A program made the translations under genes and the position numbers. A stretch of 21,015 nt of DNA from a virus. The DNA is taken from positions 1-21,015 of the IMG/VR virus record IMGVR_UViG_3300035523_000066. One strand, given 5' to 3'. The notes beneath the pieces are model-generated. The model saw only the letters and a list, made by a program, of their open reading frames with translations, searched no databases and had not been told where the DNA came from. This document shows, piece by piece, positions 13,745 to 20,745 of the stretch; position 1 is the first letter of the stretch, and each line of letters begins with the position of its first letter.

Positions 13745-14091
13745 TCTACAGAAAACTTGACGAAAACGGCGACTATGTATTTGGCCGGAATCAGAACAGC
13801 TATCTGCAGGACGCCAGCGCCGTTAATCAGGCGGTTGTAACCCGGTTACGGCAGCTCATCTATGAATGGTGGGAAGACCTCGAAGACGGGATTCCGGTTT
13901 GGCAGAAGATTTTAGGCAATCGCAACAAGCAGGAGGCTGAACAGATTATCAGGGAACGAATTCAGAAAACGAAATATGTTAAAAGCATTCTGTCATTTGA
14001 ACCTACTTGGGATAATGAAACCCGAACGCTTACCATTCAGACTTCGATTGATACCGAATTTGGCCAAACGGACATAAACGAGGTGATATAA
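13741..14091 (+). CDS. Baseplate wedge protein, gp25-like
   Basis: This 116-residue protein begins with a short strand turn (YRKLDENGDYVFGRNQN), then VNQAVVTRLRQLIYEWWEDLEDGIPVWQKILG and a C-terminal strand pair (VKSILSFEPTWDNETRTLTIQTSI). The order, size and mid-protein 'Q.V.TRL..L..EW..D...G.P....' pattern match gp25-like wedge proteins, which join sheath to baseplate. The N-terminal tyrosine/glycine stretch is the part that in T4 gp25 mimics a sheath strand. Its ATG overlaps the spike stop (ATGA), and its stop overlaps the J gene start (TAATG), which supports a coupled spike-wedge-J unit. Confidence 0.78.
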   Translation: MIYRKLDENGDYVFGRNQNSYLQDASAVNQAVVTRLRQLIYEWWEDLEDGIPVWQKILGNRNKQEAEQIIRERIQKTKYVKSILSFEPTWDNETRTLTIQTSIDTEFGQTDINEVI

Positions 14092-15257
14092 TGGCCTATT
14101 TCGCTCCCTACATTGATGATGCTGGCTTACACATTCCATCATACAACGATATTCGCGATGACTTAATTTCTGAGTTTAAACAGATTTACGGTCAAGATAT
14201 CTACCTTGATAATGACAGCCAAGATTATCAAATGATGTCCGCATTTGCCTTGAAAAACTATGATACCATGCAACTATTACAAATTGTCTACAACAACCGA
14301 AGCCCAAAAACGGCGGTAGGCAGCGCTCTGGATGGGGTGATCAAGCTGAACGGTATCAAACGTAAAGCAGCCAGTTATAGCACCTGCGTTTTAACCCTTA
14401 CCGGTACTGTTGGCGCTACGATTATCAACGGCGTAGCCGAGGACGACGCCGGCATGAAATGGAACCTGCCGGATACGGTTCCGCTGTTAGCCAGTACATA
14501 TCAGGTTAGCGCGGCCTGCACAGAGATAGGGGCCATTGAAGCGTCACCCGGCACAATTACCAAAATTGTTACGCCTACTAAGGGCTGGCTGTCTGTTACA
14601 AATGCCGTGCCTGCCGTTGTAGGGGCGCCAATAGAAATTAATGAAACGCTCCGGCAGCGTCAGTCAGTAAGTGTAGCTATTCCCAGCCAGAACATGTTGG
14701 AGGGGACTATCGCCGGTATATCCGCCATTGCAGGTGTAAATCGGTACAAAGTGTACGACAACGACAGCAACGTGGCTGATGATAATGGTATTCCCGGTCA
14801 TTCCATCGCCGCTGTTGTTGAGGGCGGTCTTGACGCAGAAGTGGCCGAGCAGATTTATTTGCGTAAAGGACCGGGAGGCGGCACTTACGGTGACGTAGGT
14901 GTGGAGTATATCAAATCGGATGGCTTGCCTGTCATCATCCGGTTTTTCCGCCCGAGTTATGGTGTGATTGACGTTGCCTTTACAATCAAAAAAAATGCCG
15001 GATATGTCTCAGAAATAAAAACAAAGATCGAGGCAAAGATCAAGGCTTACATTGAGAATCTGGATATTGGGACGGATGTCACCATAACCGGCGTTTTAGC
15101 GTCTGTGCTGTCGGTTATTGAAAACCTATCTAAACCGCCGTTCTCTGTTGTATCGCTTATGATTGGTCGCCAGGGAGGAACGCTGGACAATACGGATATT
15201 GATATCTCTTTCCGGGAAGTCGGCGCGCTGGGGACGATTACAGTAACGGAGGTGTAA
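14091..15257 (+). CDS. Baseplate J / gp47-family wedge protein
   Basis: This 388-residue protein is a typical baseplate J protein. The N-terminal helical part is PSYNDIRDDLISEFKQIYGQDIYLD, followed by LLQIVYNNRSPKTAVGSALDGVIKLNGIKRK and a strand-rich middle (STCVLTLTGTVGATIINGVAEDDAGMKWNLPDTV). Next come ETLRQRQ, GIPGHSIAAVVEGG and a C-terminal VDVAFTI-like domain with IEAKIKAYIENLDIG, TGVLASVLSVIENL and REVGALGTITVTEV. It forms the wedge that changes shape on attachment. Its start overlaps the previous stop by one base, and the next gene follows after two bases. Confidence 0.9.
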   Translation: MAYFAPYIDDAGLHIPSYNDIRDDLISEFKQIYGQDIYLDNDSQDYQMMSAFALKNYDTMQLLQIVYNNRSPKTAVGSALDGVIKLNGIKRKAASYSTCVLTLTGTVGATIINGVAEDDAGMKWNLPDTVPLLASTYQVSAACTEIGAIEASPGTITKIVTPTKGWLSVTNAVPAVVGAPIEINETLRQRQSVSVAIPSQNMLEGTIAGISAIAGVNRYKVYDNDSNVADDNGIPGHSIAAVVEGGLDAEVAEQIYLRKGPGGGTYGDVGVEYIKSDGLPVIIRFFRPSYGVIDVAFTIKKNAGYVSEIKTKIEAKIKAYIENLDIGTDVTITGVLASVLSVIENLSKPPFSVVSLMIGRQGGTLDNTDIDISFREVGALGTITVTEV

Positions 15258-15259
15258 AT

Positions 15260-15904
15260 ATGGCCCTAAAAGACCGATACTTAAACCTCATTACGAACCA
15301 GCACCGCGATAAGCCCAAATACATGGCCATGCTGTCGGTGCTTCTGCAGCCGAGTGAGGATATTTTTACAGTTGGAGTCTACTTAGATGACGAATTTGAT
15401 CTGGATAATGCGGTAGGAAATCAGCAAGATATCCTTGGGCACATCGTGGGCCAGGAGCGTACTCTTCCCTTCCAGCCAGACAAAGGGTTATCCCCTGTCC
15501 TTGATCAGTACGCATACCGCAACTTGCTAAAGGCGAAAATCGCTAAGAACATGTGGAAGGGCCGCGTGGAAGACTTAAAGACAACCTGGTTGAATCTATT
15601 TGGAAAACCCATTATCATCCAGGATAATCAGGATATGACTATTGATGTGGTCGTTATCGGCGAATTCGATCAGATTACCAAGGATATGATTTTACATGGG
15701 CTAATTGTCCCAAAGCCGCAGAGCGTCGGCATTAAATATTGGTTTGCCGATGATGCTGTTTTTGGTTATGACATGGAAACGAGTATGGTAAAAGGTTATG
15801 ATCATGCGGCGTGGATGACGCAAGAATTACTGCCGAGTTTTGCTTATGATTTGGAAGATGAAGAGCAAAAACTGTTTGGGTATAACCAAGGCTATTGGAC
15901 GTAA
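15260..15904 (+). CDS. DUF2612 baseplate/tail protein (gpI-like)
   Basis: This 214-residue protein fits DUF2612, the tail protein that follows baseplate J in many Firmicutes myoviruses. Visible marks are RYLNLITNQHRDKPKYMAML, the segment VYLDDEFDLDNAVGNQQDILGHIVG, and a helix with YRNLLKAKIAKNMWKGRVEDLKTTWLNLFG. The following strand region is IIIQDNQDMTIDVVVIGEFD, with VPKPQSVGIKYWF. It probably links the wedge to the tail fibre. The C-terminal 60 residues, rich in Tyr, Met and acidic residues, look variable. ATG 15260 has GGAGG just upstream. The short tail fibre gene starts 12 bases later with its own AAGGAGGG. Confidence 0.88.
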   Translation: MALKDRYLNLITNQHRDKPKYMAMLSVLLQPSEDIFTVGVYLDDEFDLDNAVGNQQDILGHIVGQERTLPFQPDKGLSPVLDQYAYRNLLKAKIAKNMWKGRVEDLKTTWLNLFGKPIIIQDNQDMTIDVVVIGEFDQITKDMILHGLIVPKPQSVGIKYWFADDAVFGYDMETSMVKGYDHAAWMTQELLPSFAYDLEDEEQKLFGYNQGYWT

Positions 15905-15916
15905 GGAGGGAAAATA

Positions 15917-16417
15917 ATGGCACAAACAAATTTTAAAGTATTCAATGAAGAAATGAGTTCCGACAGGACTTTTAATGATTCCGAATACAGCCTGGCCACG
16001 CAGAGGCAGGGCGGAGTAATCCCCGGCATGGCATTAAGCCGGCTACACAATAAATTGTATCGACAATCTACCGCCATGGCTAAAGCGATTGCAGACTTTT
16101 TGGTGGTTCAAGGTTATGACGCCATGGATAACAATATTGAAGGTATCACGCTGGGGCTACGAACTGCCATTGAGGGGATTATAGCAGATAAGACTGCAGG
16201 GATGGGTATCAACACCCTGAAACGCAATCATATCTACGCCGTTGGTGACGTAGCCTTTAGTCCCAATCTGCCGACATGGGCGCGGTTAGACTGCATTGTG
16301 GCCGGGACAACAGCAGAGGTGGAGTCAACGTGGGGAACGGTGATCGAAGGGCAGCAGATTGTTGATGGTAGCGCGACATGGCTTATCGCTGATGTCAAGC
16401 ATGCGTTTTACGGGTAA
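15917..16417 (+). CDS. Short tail fibre / tail-tip protein
   Basis: This 166-residue protein begins MAQTNFKVFNEEMSSDRTFND, a common opening of tail fibre N-termini in this type of phage. A collagen-free helical part (LSRLHNKLYRQSTAMAKAIADFLVVQGYDAMDN) follows, then a strand-rich C-terminus (IYAVGDVAFSPNLPTWARLDCIVAG). It lies directly after DUF2612, the usual place for the fibre gene. It is short for a receptor-binding fibre and has no obvious distal domain, so the true receptor-binding or receptor-modifying part may be the SGNH-Cys protein encoded two genes on. AAGGAGGG lies ideally before ATG 15917. Confidence 0.75.
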   Translation: MAQTNFKVFNEEMSSDRTFNDSEYSLATQRQGGVIPGMALSRLHNKLYRQSTAMAKAIADFLVVQGYDAMDNNIEGITLGLRTAIEGIIADKTAGMGINTLKRNHIYAVGDVAFSPNLPTWARLDCIVAGTTAEVESTWGTVIEGQQIVDGSATWLIADVKHAFYG

Positions 16418-16427
16418 GGGAGGGGTG

Positions 16428-16697
16428 ATGATATTGGAAGAGAGTTTATTTTGCCGCTATTGTCCTTGCGCGGGCTGGTGCGATGGAAATCAAGATAGTA
16501 ATCGGCAGCTTACAGGGTATGAATTTATACCAGATCCTGACCATTGCAAGGAAATGTTTAAACGAGAGACAGAGATCACGTATAACACCTTTTTGCAGGC
16601 TGTTTTTGAGCTGCACGGCAGCACGGTAAATAAGGATTGGCATAGATTTTTAGAAAGCGAGGTGAGTGACGATGAAAATTGTATGCCTAGGCGATAG
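16428..16697 (+). CDS. Small cysteine-containing protein, unknown, upstream of SGNH-Cys gene
   Basis: About 89 residues. The N-terminal half has cysteines at 9, 12, 14, 18 and 40 (FCRYCPCAGWCDG, then DPDHC), which could bind a metal, and a helical second half (ITYNTFLQAVFELHGSTVNKDW). A last Cys is at 85. I do not recognise it. GGGAGG near 16418-16423 leaves ATG 16428 close and TTG 16434 at better spacing, so the start is uncertain by two codons. Its 3' end overlaps the hydrolase gene by 26 bases, so it is in the same operon. It may be a tail chaperone or a helper of the modification system, but it may also be an unrelated fibre-region protein. Confidence 0.6.
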   Translation: MILEESLFCRYCPCAGWCDGNQDSNRQLTGYEFIPDPDHCKEMFKRETEITYNTFLQAVFELHGSTVNKDWHRFLESEVSDDENCMPRR

Positions 16698-17922
16698 CCT
16701 AACAGCTGCGTATGGATCATCGGCGCAAATTCCAGATATGGCGGCAGCCGCTCCATACAACTGGGTAACGCTGCTTAACAATTCTACGGCTGATCAATAT
16801 ATCAACTCTGGAGTCAGTGGAGAAAGAATTGATCAGATGCTTGCGAGGTTTAGCACCGATGTGCTGGCAAAATCACCAGATACGTGTATTATACTTGGGG
16901 GGATCAACGATCTATTTCAGCGAAAAACAGTGGCCGAAACTATCGGGAATATCTCTGCGATCGTGAATCTTTGCAAAACCAACAATATAACACCGATTGT
17001 GGGAGTTCCGATCCCGGAATGGACTTTCGCTTGGCGGTTTACCGAGGGTTTTGACGCGGGAAATTATTCGCCTACAGAATACAATTTCTACCTTGAGCAA
17101 TCGGGGGAAATGTCCGCGTTAAGAGAAGCGGTTCGGCAGTATTGCTTGCAAAACAAGGTTATTTTTCTGAATTTGTATAACACTGAATTCTTGACCTCGC
17201 CAACCACACAAGATTCGACTTGCTACCTGTCAGATAAAATCCATCCTAACGAAAAAGGTTACCGGATTATGGCAAAGCATATCGCTAGCACTATCGCACT
17301 CATTAAACATCAAGTCATTCGGGCCGCGCATATTGCCAACCTCCGAACAGCGCTTACGGCGGAACTCACGCGCCGAGGAATGAGCAGCCAGGCCACTTAT
17401 GCGGCAGATCTAACCATAGGAAAACCTATCAAAGCAGTGCATGTACAGGAGCTCATGGATAAGCTTACGAATATAAAAACGGCGGTTTACACGGATAATC
17501 CAATTATTCTAAACAGGACAACAGTAAAGGAATTACATCAAACAGAGATATCAGTAATGACTGATTTGCTGGCAAGTTATCCAAAGCAGGGCGGAATCAC
17601 AAGCTGCAATACAAGTTGCACCGGATTATGTGTATCTTGTACCGGATCATGTACAGGTGGTTGCACAAGCTGCACTGGCTGCAGTGGTTGCGGTGCTAGC
17701 TGCAGTACCAATTGTAATAATGATTGCTATACTGGATGTCATGGAAGTTGTAAATTTTGGTGCAATAGTTGTAATGCCACGTGTACAGCTGCTTGTGATA
17801 GCACCTGCGCATCTTCTTGTGCAGGTAATTGTAACCAAAATTGCTCTACCGGATGTACGTGGCAATGTGCTGCAAACTGTTTGACTTACTGCGAAGCGGC
17901 TAATCTTGCGATAAATCATTAA
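16672..17922 (+). CDS. GDSL/SGNH hydrolase with C-terminal cysteine-rich domain
   Basis: A 416-residue protein in three parts. Residues 1-210 are an SGNH hydrolase: block I GDSLT with Ser9, block II around Gly50 (SGVSGERID), block III GGIND with Asn79, and block V DKIHP with Asp188 and His191. It probably removes acyl groups from a host surface glycan. Residues 211-308 are a helical linker. Residues 312-407 hold 26 cysteines spaced only by two or three residues and rich in Thr, Ser, Gly and Asn; 26 of 96 is extreme. There is no signal peptide, so disulfides are not expected before release. ATG 16672 follows GAGGTG by 7 bases and is preferred over GTG 16666. The radical SAM gene downstream suggests its cysteine tail is the substrate. 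Confidence 0.85.
   Translation: MKIVCLGDSLTAAYGSSAQIPDMAAAAPYNWVTLLNNSTADQYINSGVSGERIDQMLARFSTDVLAKSPDTCIILGGINDLFQRKTVAETIGNISAIVNLCKTNNITPIVGVPIPEWTFAWRFTEGFDAGNYSPTEYNFYLEQSGEMSALREAVRQYCLQNKVIFLNLYNTEFLTSPTTQDSTCYLSDKIHPNEKGYRIMAKHIASTIALIKHQVIRAAHIANLRTALTAELTRRGMSSQATYAADLTIGKPIKAVHVQELMDKLTNIKTAVYTDNPIILNRTTVKELHQTEISVMTDLLASYPKQGGITSCNTSCTGLCVSCTGSCTGGCTSCTGCSGCGASCSTNCNNDCYTGCHGSCKFWCNSCNATCTAACDSTCASSCAGNCNQNCSTGCTWQCAANCLTYCEAANLAINH
17605..17892 (+). repeat. Coding repeat: 26-cysteine C-x2/3-C array
   Basis: From Cys312 to Cys407 of the SGNH protein the spacing between cysteines takes only two values: 20 intervals of three residues and 5 of two. The two-residue gaps cluster in the first third (VS, TS, TG, SG) with one more in the middle (NS). 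Intervening residues are mostly Thr, Ser, Gly, Asn and Ala, with a few Trp, Tyr, Lys and Phe. Cys codons mix TGC and TGT, and DNA-level repetition is modest, so the array looks selected at protein level rather than recently copied. Confidence 0.9.
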
Positions 17923-17939
17923 AAAAAGGAGGGATTAGT

Positions 17940-18383
17940 TTGTTTGAAGCGAACAAACTTGATGTTTTGGCCAATTCAAGAGTGGTAACATCATTGTTAA
18001 CGGGGGAGCAATATTCTACAATTTATGATAATTACGTGAGCGATATTGGGAATATAGATAAATCACGGCTTATTTATAATTTTTATTTGCTCATCAATAA
18101 GTTGCAGCAGGAACATATTGCTTTTTTTGACTACTTGGTAACGCAAATGCCGGATAATGAAGCGGAAATAATTCTTACGAAGTTAATGCTCTTAGCTGAT
18201 GGAAAAAAATTAGATGAAATAAAAGAGTTGATTGACTATTATTATACAAAATTTCCTGTTTGCAAAGATATTCTTTTGATTGAACTTGACTATTTAAGCC
18301 ACAATTTCAGCGATAATTTGGACAAAATTCAAACGCTATTAAAGAAAATTGATGCTCTTTCTTTGGAGGAAACAAATGCTTAA
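17940..18383 (+). CDS. Small helical protein, candidate partner of the radical SAM maturase
   Basis: I do not recognise this 147-residue protein. It is acidic and almost all helical with no signal or membrane segment: helices around YSTIYDNYVSDIG, RLIYNFYLLINKLQQEHIAFFDYLV, EAEIILTKLMLLADG, LDEIKELIDYYYTKF and KIQTLLKKIDALSLEE. It stands between the cysteine-rich substrate and the radical SAM gene and overlaps the latter by 8 bases. In peptide maturation systems that position is often held by a recognition element (PqqD-like RRE). This protein does not look like the winged-helix RRE fold, so it could be a different kind of adaptor. TTG 17940 is favoured by AAGGAGGG at 17926-17933. Confidence 0.65.
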   Translation: MFEANKLDVLANSRVVTSLLTGEQYSTIYDNYVSDIGNIDKSRLIYNFYLLINKLQQEHIAFFDYLVTQMPDNEAEIILTKLMLLADGKKLDEIKELIDYYYTKFPVCKDILLIELDYLSHNFSDNLDKIQTLLKKIDALSLEETNA

Positions 18384-19533
18384 ATATTTTAGACGTCCAC
18401 AGCAAAATGAACTAGCTGATAACCTAACCTTTATCGTTACCGATGACTGCAACCTGCGCTGCCGATATTGCTATCAAACAGATAAACAGCCACGCGATAT
18501 GAGTGTTGAAACAGCTTTGCAAACAGCAGATTACTTTTTTGATATATACCAAAATAAGTATGACAAAGTAGTATTTGACTTCATTGGAGGTGAGCCGTTC
18601 GTTAGAATTGATCTTTTAGACAATGTAATTCCATACATGATAAAGAGATTCGAGCGGCAAAAAGCAAATGGTAAATGGAAGTCGATGCTGCTGGGATTTT
18701 CCACGAATGGTACCTGCTTTGGTGATGAACGGGTGAGGGATTTAATCGCAAAATATGGGAATTACATGTCTGTCGGATTGAGTCTGGATGGTGTAAAGGC
18801 CATCCATAACTACAACCGCGATAATTCATTCGATGAGGTAATGCGGTGGTTTGCGTACTGGCGGCAAACCTTTCCTAGGTCCAGTACTAAGTCAACATTG
18901 AACCACGAAGCAATACCCTATGTATTTGAAAGTATAAAATTCTTGACCAGTACTTGCCTTAATGAAATCTACATGAATACGATATATGAGGATTGTTGGC
19001 AGGAGGGGGACGATCAGATATTTTATGATCAACTCAAACAAGCAGCCGACTATATACTGACCAACAAAATCTACAAACAAAAATATGTATCTCTCTTTGA
19101 TACCAATATGTTAGTGGATGCAAATACGGACTGCAACTGGTGCGGTACCGGCAGTTGCATGTTGGCGGTGGATTATCAGGGTGATATATTCCCGTGCATG
19201 AGATTTAAGACATTATCCAAAATGGAACCACTGGCAATTGGGAATATAAAGGATGGTATTGACTATAAAAAGCTACTGCCGTTCTATTTCTGCCACAATA
19301 CGAAAAACAAACCAGATTGCGAGAACTGCGAAGCCCGTCAGGGCTGCCCGAACTGCACTGCATTTTGTTATAACGAAACGGGTAGCATCTTTGACAGGGT
19401 ATCGTATATGTGTAAAATGCATGTCGCGCGCAAAAAAGCCAATGAATACTATTGGAATCGGATGGCAGAAATCGAAGGAGTTAATCTAGCGGAATTGTTA
19501 ATAACAGAGCTAGACTCTATTCTTATGGGGTGA
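18376..19533 (+). CDS. Radical SAM/SPASM peptide maturase
   Basis: A 385-residue enzyme. The radical SAM cluster motif CNLRCRYC gives Cys25, Cys29 and Cys32, and GGEP (71-74) is the SAM-binding loop. The C-terminal SPASM domain has Cys261 and Cys274 around the G-x4-C signature (YQGDIFPC), Cys253 and Cys256, and the pattern Cys315-x2-Cys318-x5-Cys324-x2-Cys327-x3-Cys331 ending with Cys346. It should hold one SAM cluster and two auxiliary [4Fe-4S] clusters. SPASM enzymes of this architecture make thioether or C-C links in ribosomal peptides; families acting on CXXX-repeat peptides are known. ATG 18376 is preferred over an upstream in-frame TTG 18349 because GGAGG lies 6 bases before it. Confidence 0.92.
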   Translation: MLKYFRRPQQNELADNLTFIVTDDCNLRCRYCYQTDKQPRDMSVETALQTADYFFDIYQNKYDKVVFDFIGGEPFVRIDLLDNVIPYMIKRFERQKANGKWKSMLLGFSTNGTCFGDERVRDLIAKYGNYMSVGLSLDGVKAIHNYNRDNSFDEVMRWFAYWRQTFPRSSTKSTLNHEAIPYVFESIKFLTSTCLNEIYMNTIYEDCWQEGDDQIFYDQLKQAADYILTNKIYKQKYVSLFDTNMLVDANTDCNWCGTGSCMLAVDYQGDIFPCMRFKTLSKMEPLAIGNIKDGIDYKKLLPFYFCHNTKNKPDCENCEARQGCPNCTAFCYNETGSIFDRVSYMCKMHVARKKANEYYWNRMAEIEGVNLAELLITELDSILMG

Positions 19534-19559
19534 TTTATGAATAGATCAAGGGAGCCTTG

Positions 19560-19580
19560 CTGACTTATGTCAGTATTTTT
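19560..19580 (+). terminator. Short hairpin and T-run after the radical SAM gene
   Basis: CTGAC (19560-19564), loop TTAT, GTCAG (19569-19573), then TATTTTTT. It is a 5-bp stem, so probably only a moderate terminator, but it lies in the only real gap (19534-19613) between the modification cassette and the lysis genes. Confidence 0.45.
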
Positions 19581-19613
19581 TATGTTTATTTTGATGGGAG
19601 TGGAGGTCTTAGA

Positions 19614-19796
19614 ATGGTACAAGAAGTGTGCATGGAACATAGTGGGCAATGCGAAGCAATCTCGACACTTAAAAAGAATGATGCTGATATTTTTAAGCGT
19701 CTGCGCGAGGTGGAAATGGCTGTATGGAAAGCCGCAGGAGTTAGTGGGCTAGCAACAGCCATACTAGTCGTCGTGTTGGAAAGGGTGATGAAATGA
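19614..19796 (+). CDS. XhlA-like holin-accessory protein
   Basis: A 60-residue protein with an N-terminal charged helical part (ISTLKKNDADIFKRLREVE) and a C-terminal membrane segment (VSGLATAILVVVLERV). That is the layout of XhlA (hemolysin-type) proteins, which cooperate with holin in Bacillus and Clostridium phages. ATG 19614 follows GGAGG at 19602-19606 by 7 bases; the frame stays open upstream to 19557, but without a ribosome site. It overlaps the holin gene by 4 bases (ATGA). A different frame over the same bases is not supported. The family call is moderate because the protein is small. Confidence 0.7.
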   Translation: MVQEVCMEHSGQCEAISTLKKNDADIFKRLREVEMAVWKAAGVSGLATAILVVVLERVMK

Positions 19797-20137
19797 TAAC
19801 CGAATATCAGATTGTGTTATGTGCCGCTGGGGTAATCCTGGCGGCTAATATTTTGGCTATGGCGCTGTTTGTGCTGTATGCCAAAATGCCCGAAAGCAAG
19901 ATAAAAGAGACAATTCGAAACATCATTTTTGAGTTAGACCGATTTGCGGACAACATGGAGAACGCTGAAAAACGCCGGACAGCGATTCAGCAGATCAACG
20001 AGGTTTTGGGATGGCGCCGCGTTTTGGTACCAGGTGCGCTCATCGGCTGGGTAATTGACGCGGAAGTGGCCGCTATTCGCAAAATGCAGCAGACTACAGA
20101 TTGTCCAAATTTACATGAGGAGAGTGATGGTAAATGA
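19793..20137 (+). CDS. LLH-family phage holin
   Basis: This 114-residue protein has one clear N-terminal membrane segment (YQIVLCAAGVILAANILAMALFVLY), then a charged helical part (IKETIRNIIFELDRFADNM, then AEKRRTAIQQINEVLG), with a C-terminal half ALIGWVIDAEVAAIRKMQ that matches LL-H-type holins. These set the time of lysis by making membrane lesions that let out the amidase. Its start overlaps the XhlA-like stop and its stop overlaps the amidase start by 4 bases, so accessory protein, holin and lysin are coupled in a single lysis cassette. Confidence 0.78.
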   Translation: MITEYQIVLCAAGVILAANILAMALFVLYAKMPESKIKETIRNIIFELDRFADNMENAEKRRTAIQQINEVLGWRRVLVPGALIGWVIDAEVAAIRKMQQTTDCPNLHEESDGK

Positions 20138-20676
20138 AAATATTTATTAACCCCGGCCATGCGCCGGATGGTAATCCAGATCCCGGAGCATGTAATCCAA
20201 GCACCGGACTACGTGAATGTGATGTGGCGGCAATCATTGGTGCGAAGACCGCCGAATATCTAAATGCGGCCGGATATGAAACGCAAGTGTTGCAAAGCGA
20301 TTCGCTCAGTGAGGTTGTGGGTACGGCCAATGCTTGGCCGGCTGACGCATTCGTAAGTATCCATTGCAATGCAGCCAATACGACAGCCCGGGGCGCGGAA
20401 ACTTGGTACTGCTACAATTCCGGTGCAGGAAAAAGATTGGCGCTGCGCATCCAAAGTCAGATCGTCAACTCACTTCTGATTGTCGATCGTGGAGTCAAGT
20501 ATGCCATGCCTGGTCGAAACGGTCTGTACGTCCTGACCAATACGGATATGCCGGCGGCACTCGTGGAAACGGCGTTTATTGATAACGCCGATGACGTGCA
20601 GCTGCTCGCTGATCCGGAGCGACAGAACGAGTTGGCCCGGGCGATTGCCAGAGGAATTAGTGATTATTTTTCGTGA
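20134..20676 (+). CDS. N-acetylmuramoyl-L-alanine amidase, endolysin (Amidase_3)
   Basis: This 180-residue enzyme is a single Amidase_3 domain with no wall-binding domain. Zinc ligands are visible: His9 in NPGH, Glu28 in RECD and His77 in SIHCN, with catalytic Glu145 in LVETAFIDN. It cuts the bond between muramic acid and the stem peptide. It has no signal peptide, so it needs the holin upstream. A lysin without a binding domain is usual for phages of diderm hosts, where the wall is thin. ATG 20134 overlaps the holin stop by 4 bases. A gap of 69 bases with a hairpin follows. Confidence 0.92.
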   Translation: MKIFINPGHAPDGNPDPGACNPSTGLRECDVAAIIGAKTAEYLNAAGYETQVLQSDSLSEVVGTANAWPADAFVSIHCNAANTTARGAETWYCYNSGAGKRLALRIQSQIVNSLLIVDRGVKYAMPGRNGLYVLTNTDMPAALVETAFIDNADDVQLLADPERQNELARAIARGISDYFS

Positions 20677-20694
20677 ATAACTCAATATTCCGCA

Positions 20695-20732
20695 CCGCTT
20701 ATTAAACTAGGCGGCTTAATTTTTTTAATAAG
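20695..20732 (+). terminator. Weak terminator or ribosome-site hairpin after the amidase gene
   Basis: Two overlapping foldings are visible. CCGC (20695-20698) can pair with GCGG (20711-20714) before a T-run, as a weak terminator. Alternatively CTTATTAAA (20698-20706) pairs perfectly with TTTAATAAG (20724-20732), whose end lies in the ribosome binding site of the next gene. The pair could form an on/off switch, but both are AT-rich or short. Confidence 0.4.
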
Positions 20733-20745
20733 GAGGCATAAGGGC

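Noticed and set aside
17630-17884. Alternative plus frame across the cysteine array, rich in Val, Ala and Ile
   Set aside because: A shadow frame produced by the repeat; no ribosome site.
17605-17892. Cysteine array as a simple disulfide-rich exported domain
   Set aside because: No signal peptide is present and a radical SAM maturase follows directly. Not excluded after particle release, but less likely as the primary chemistry.
17647-17919. Open minus-strand frame opposite the cysteine array, rich in Thr, Ala and Ile
   Set aside because: It is the mirror of repeated TGY codons. No start signal is seen and the plus-strand protein explains the sequence.
15917-17922. Diversity-generating retroelement targeting the fibre or cysteine array
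   Set aside because: No reverse transcriptase, template repeat or matching variable repeat is seen in the window.
19567-19752. 61-codon plus-strand frame over the XhlA-like gene
   Set aside because: No ribosome site. Starts in the terminator-like region, and the overlapping frame from 19614 has a good site and a typical XhlA layout.
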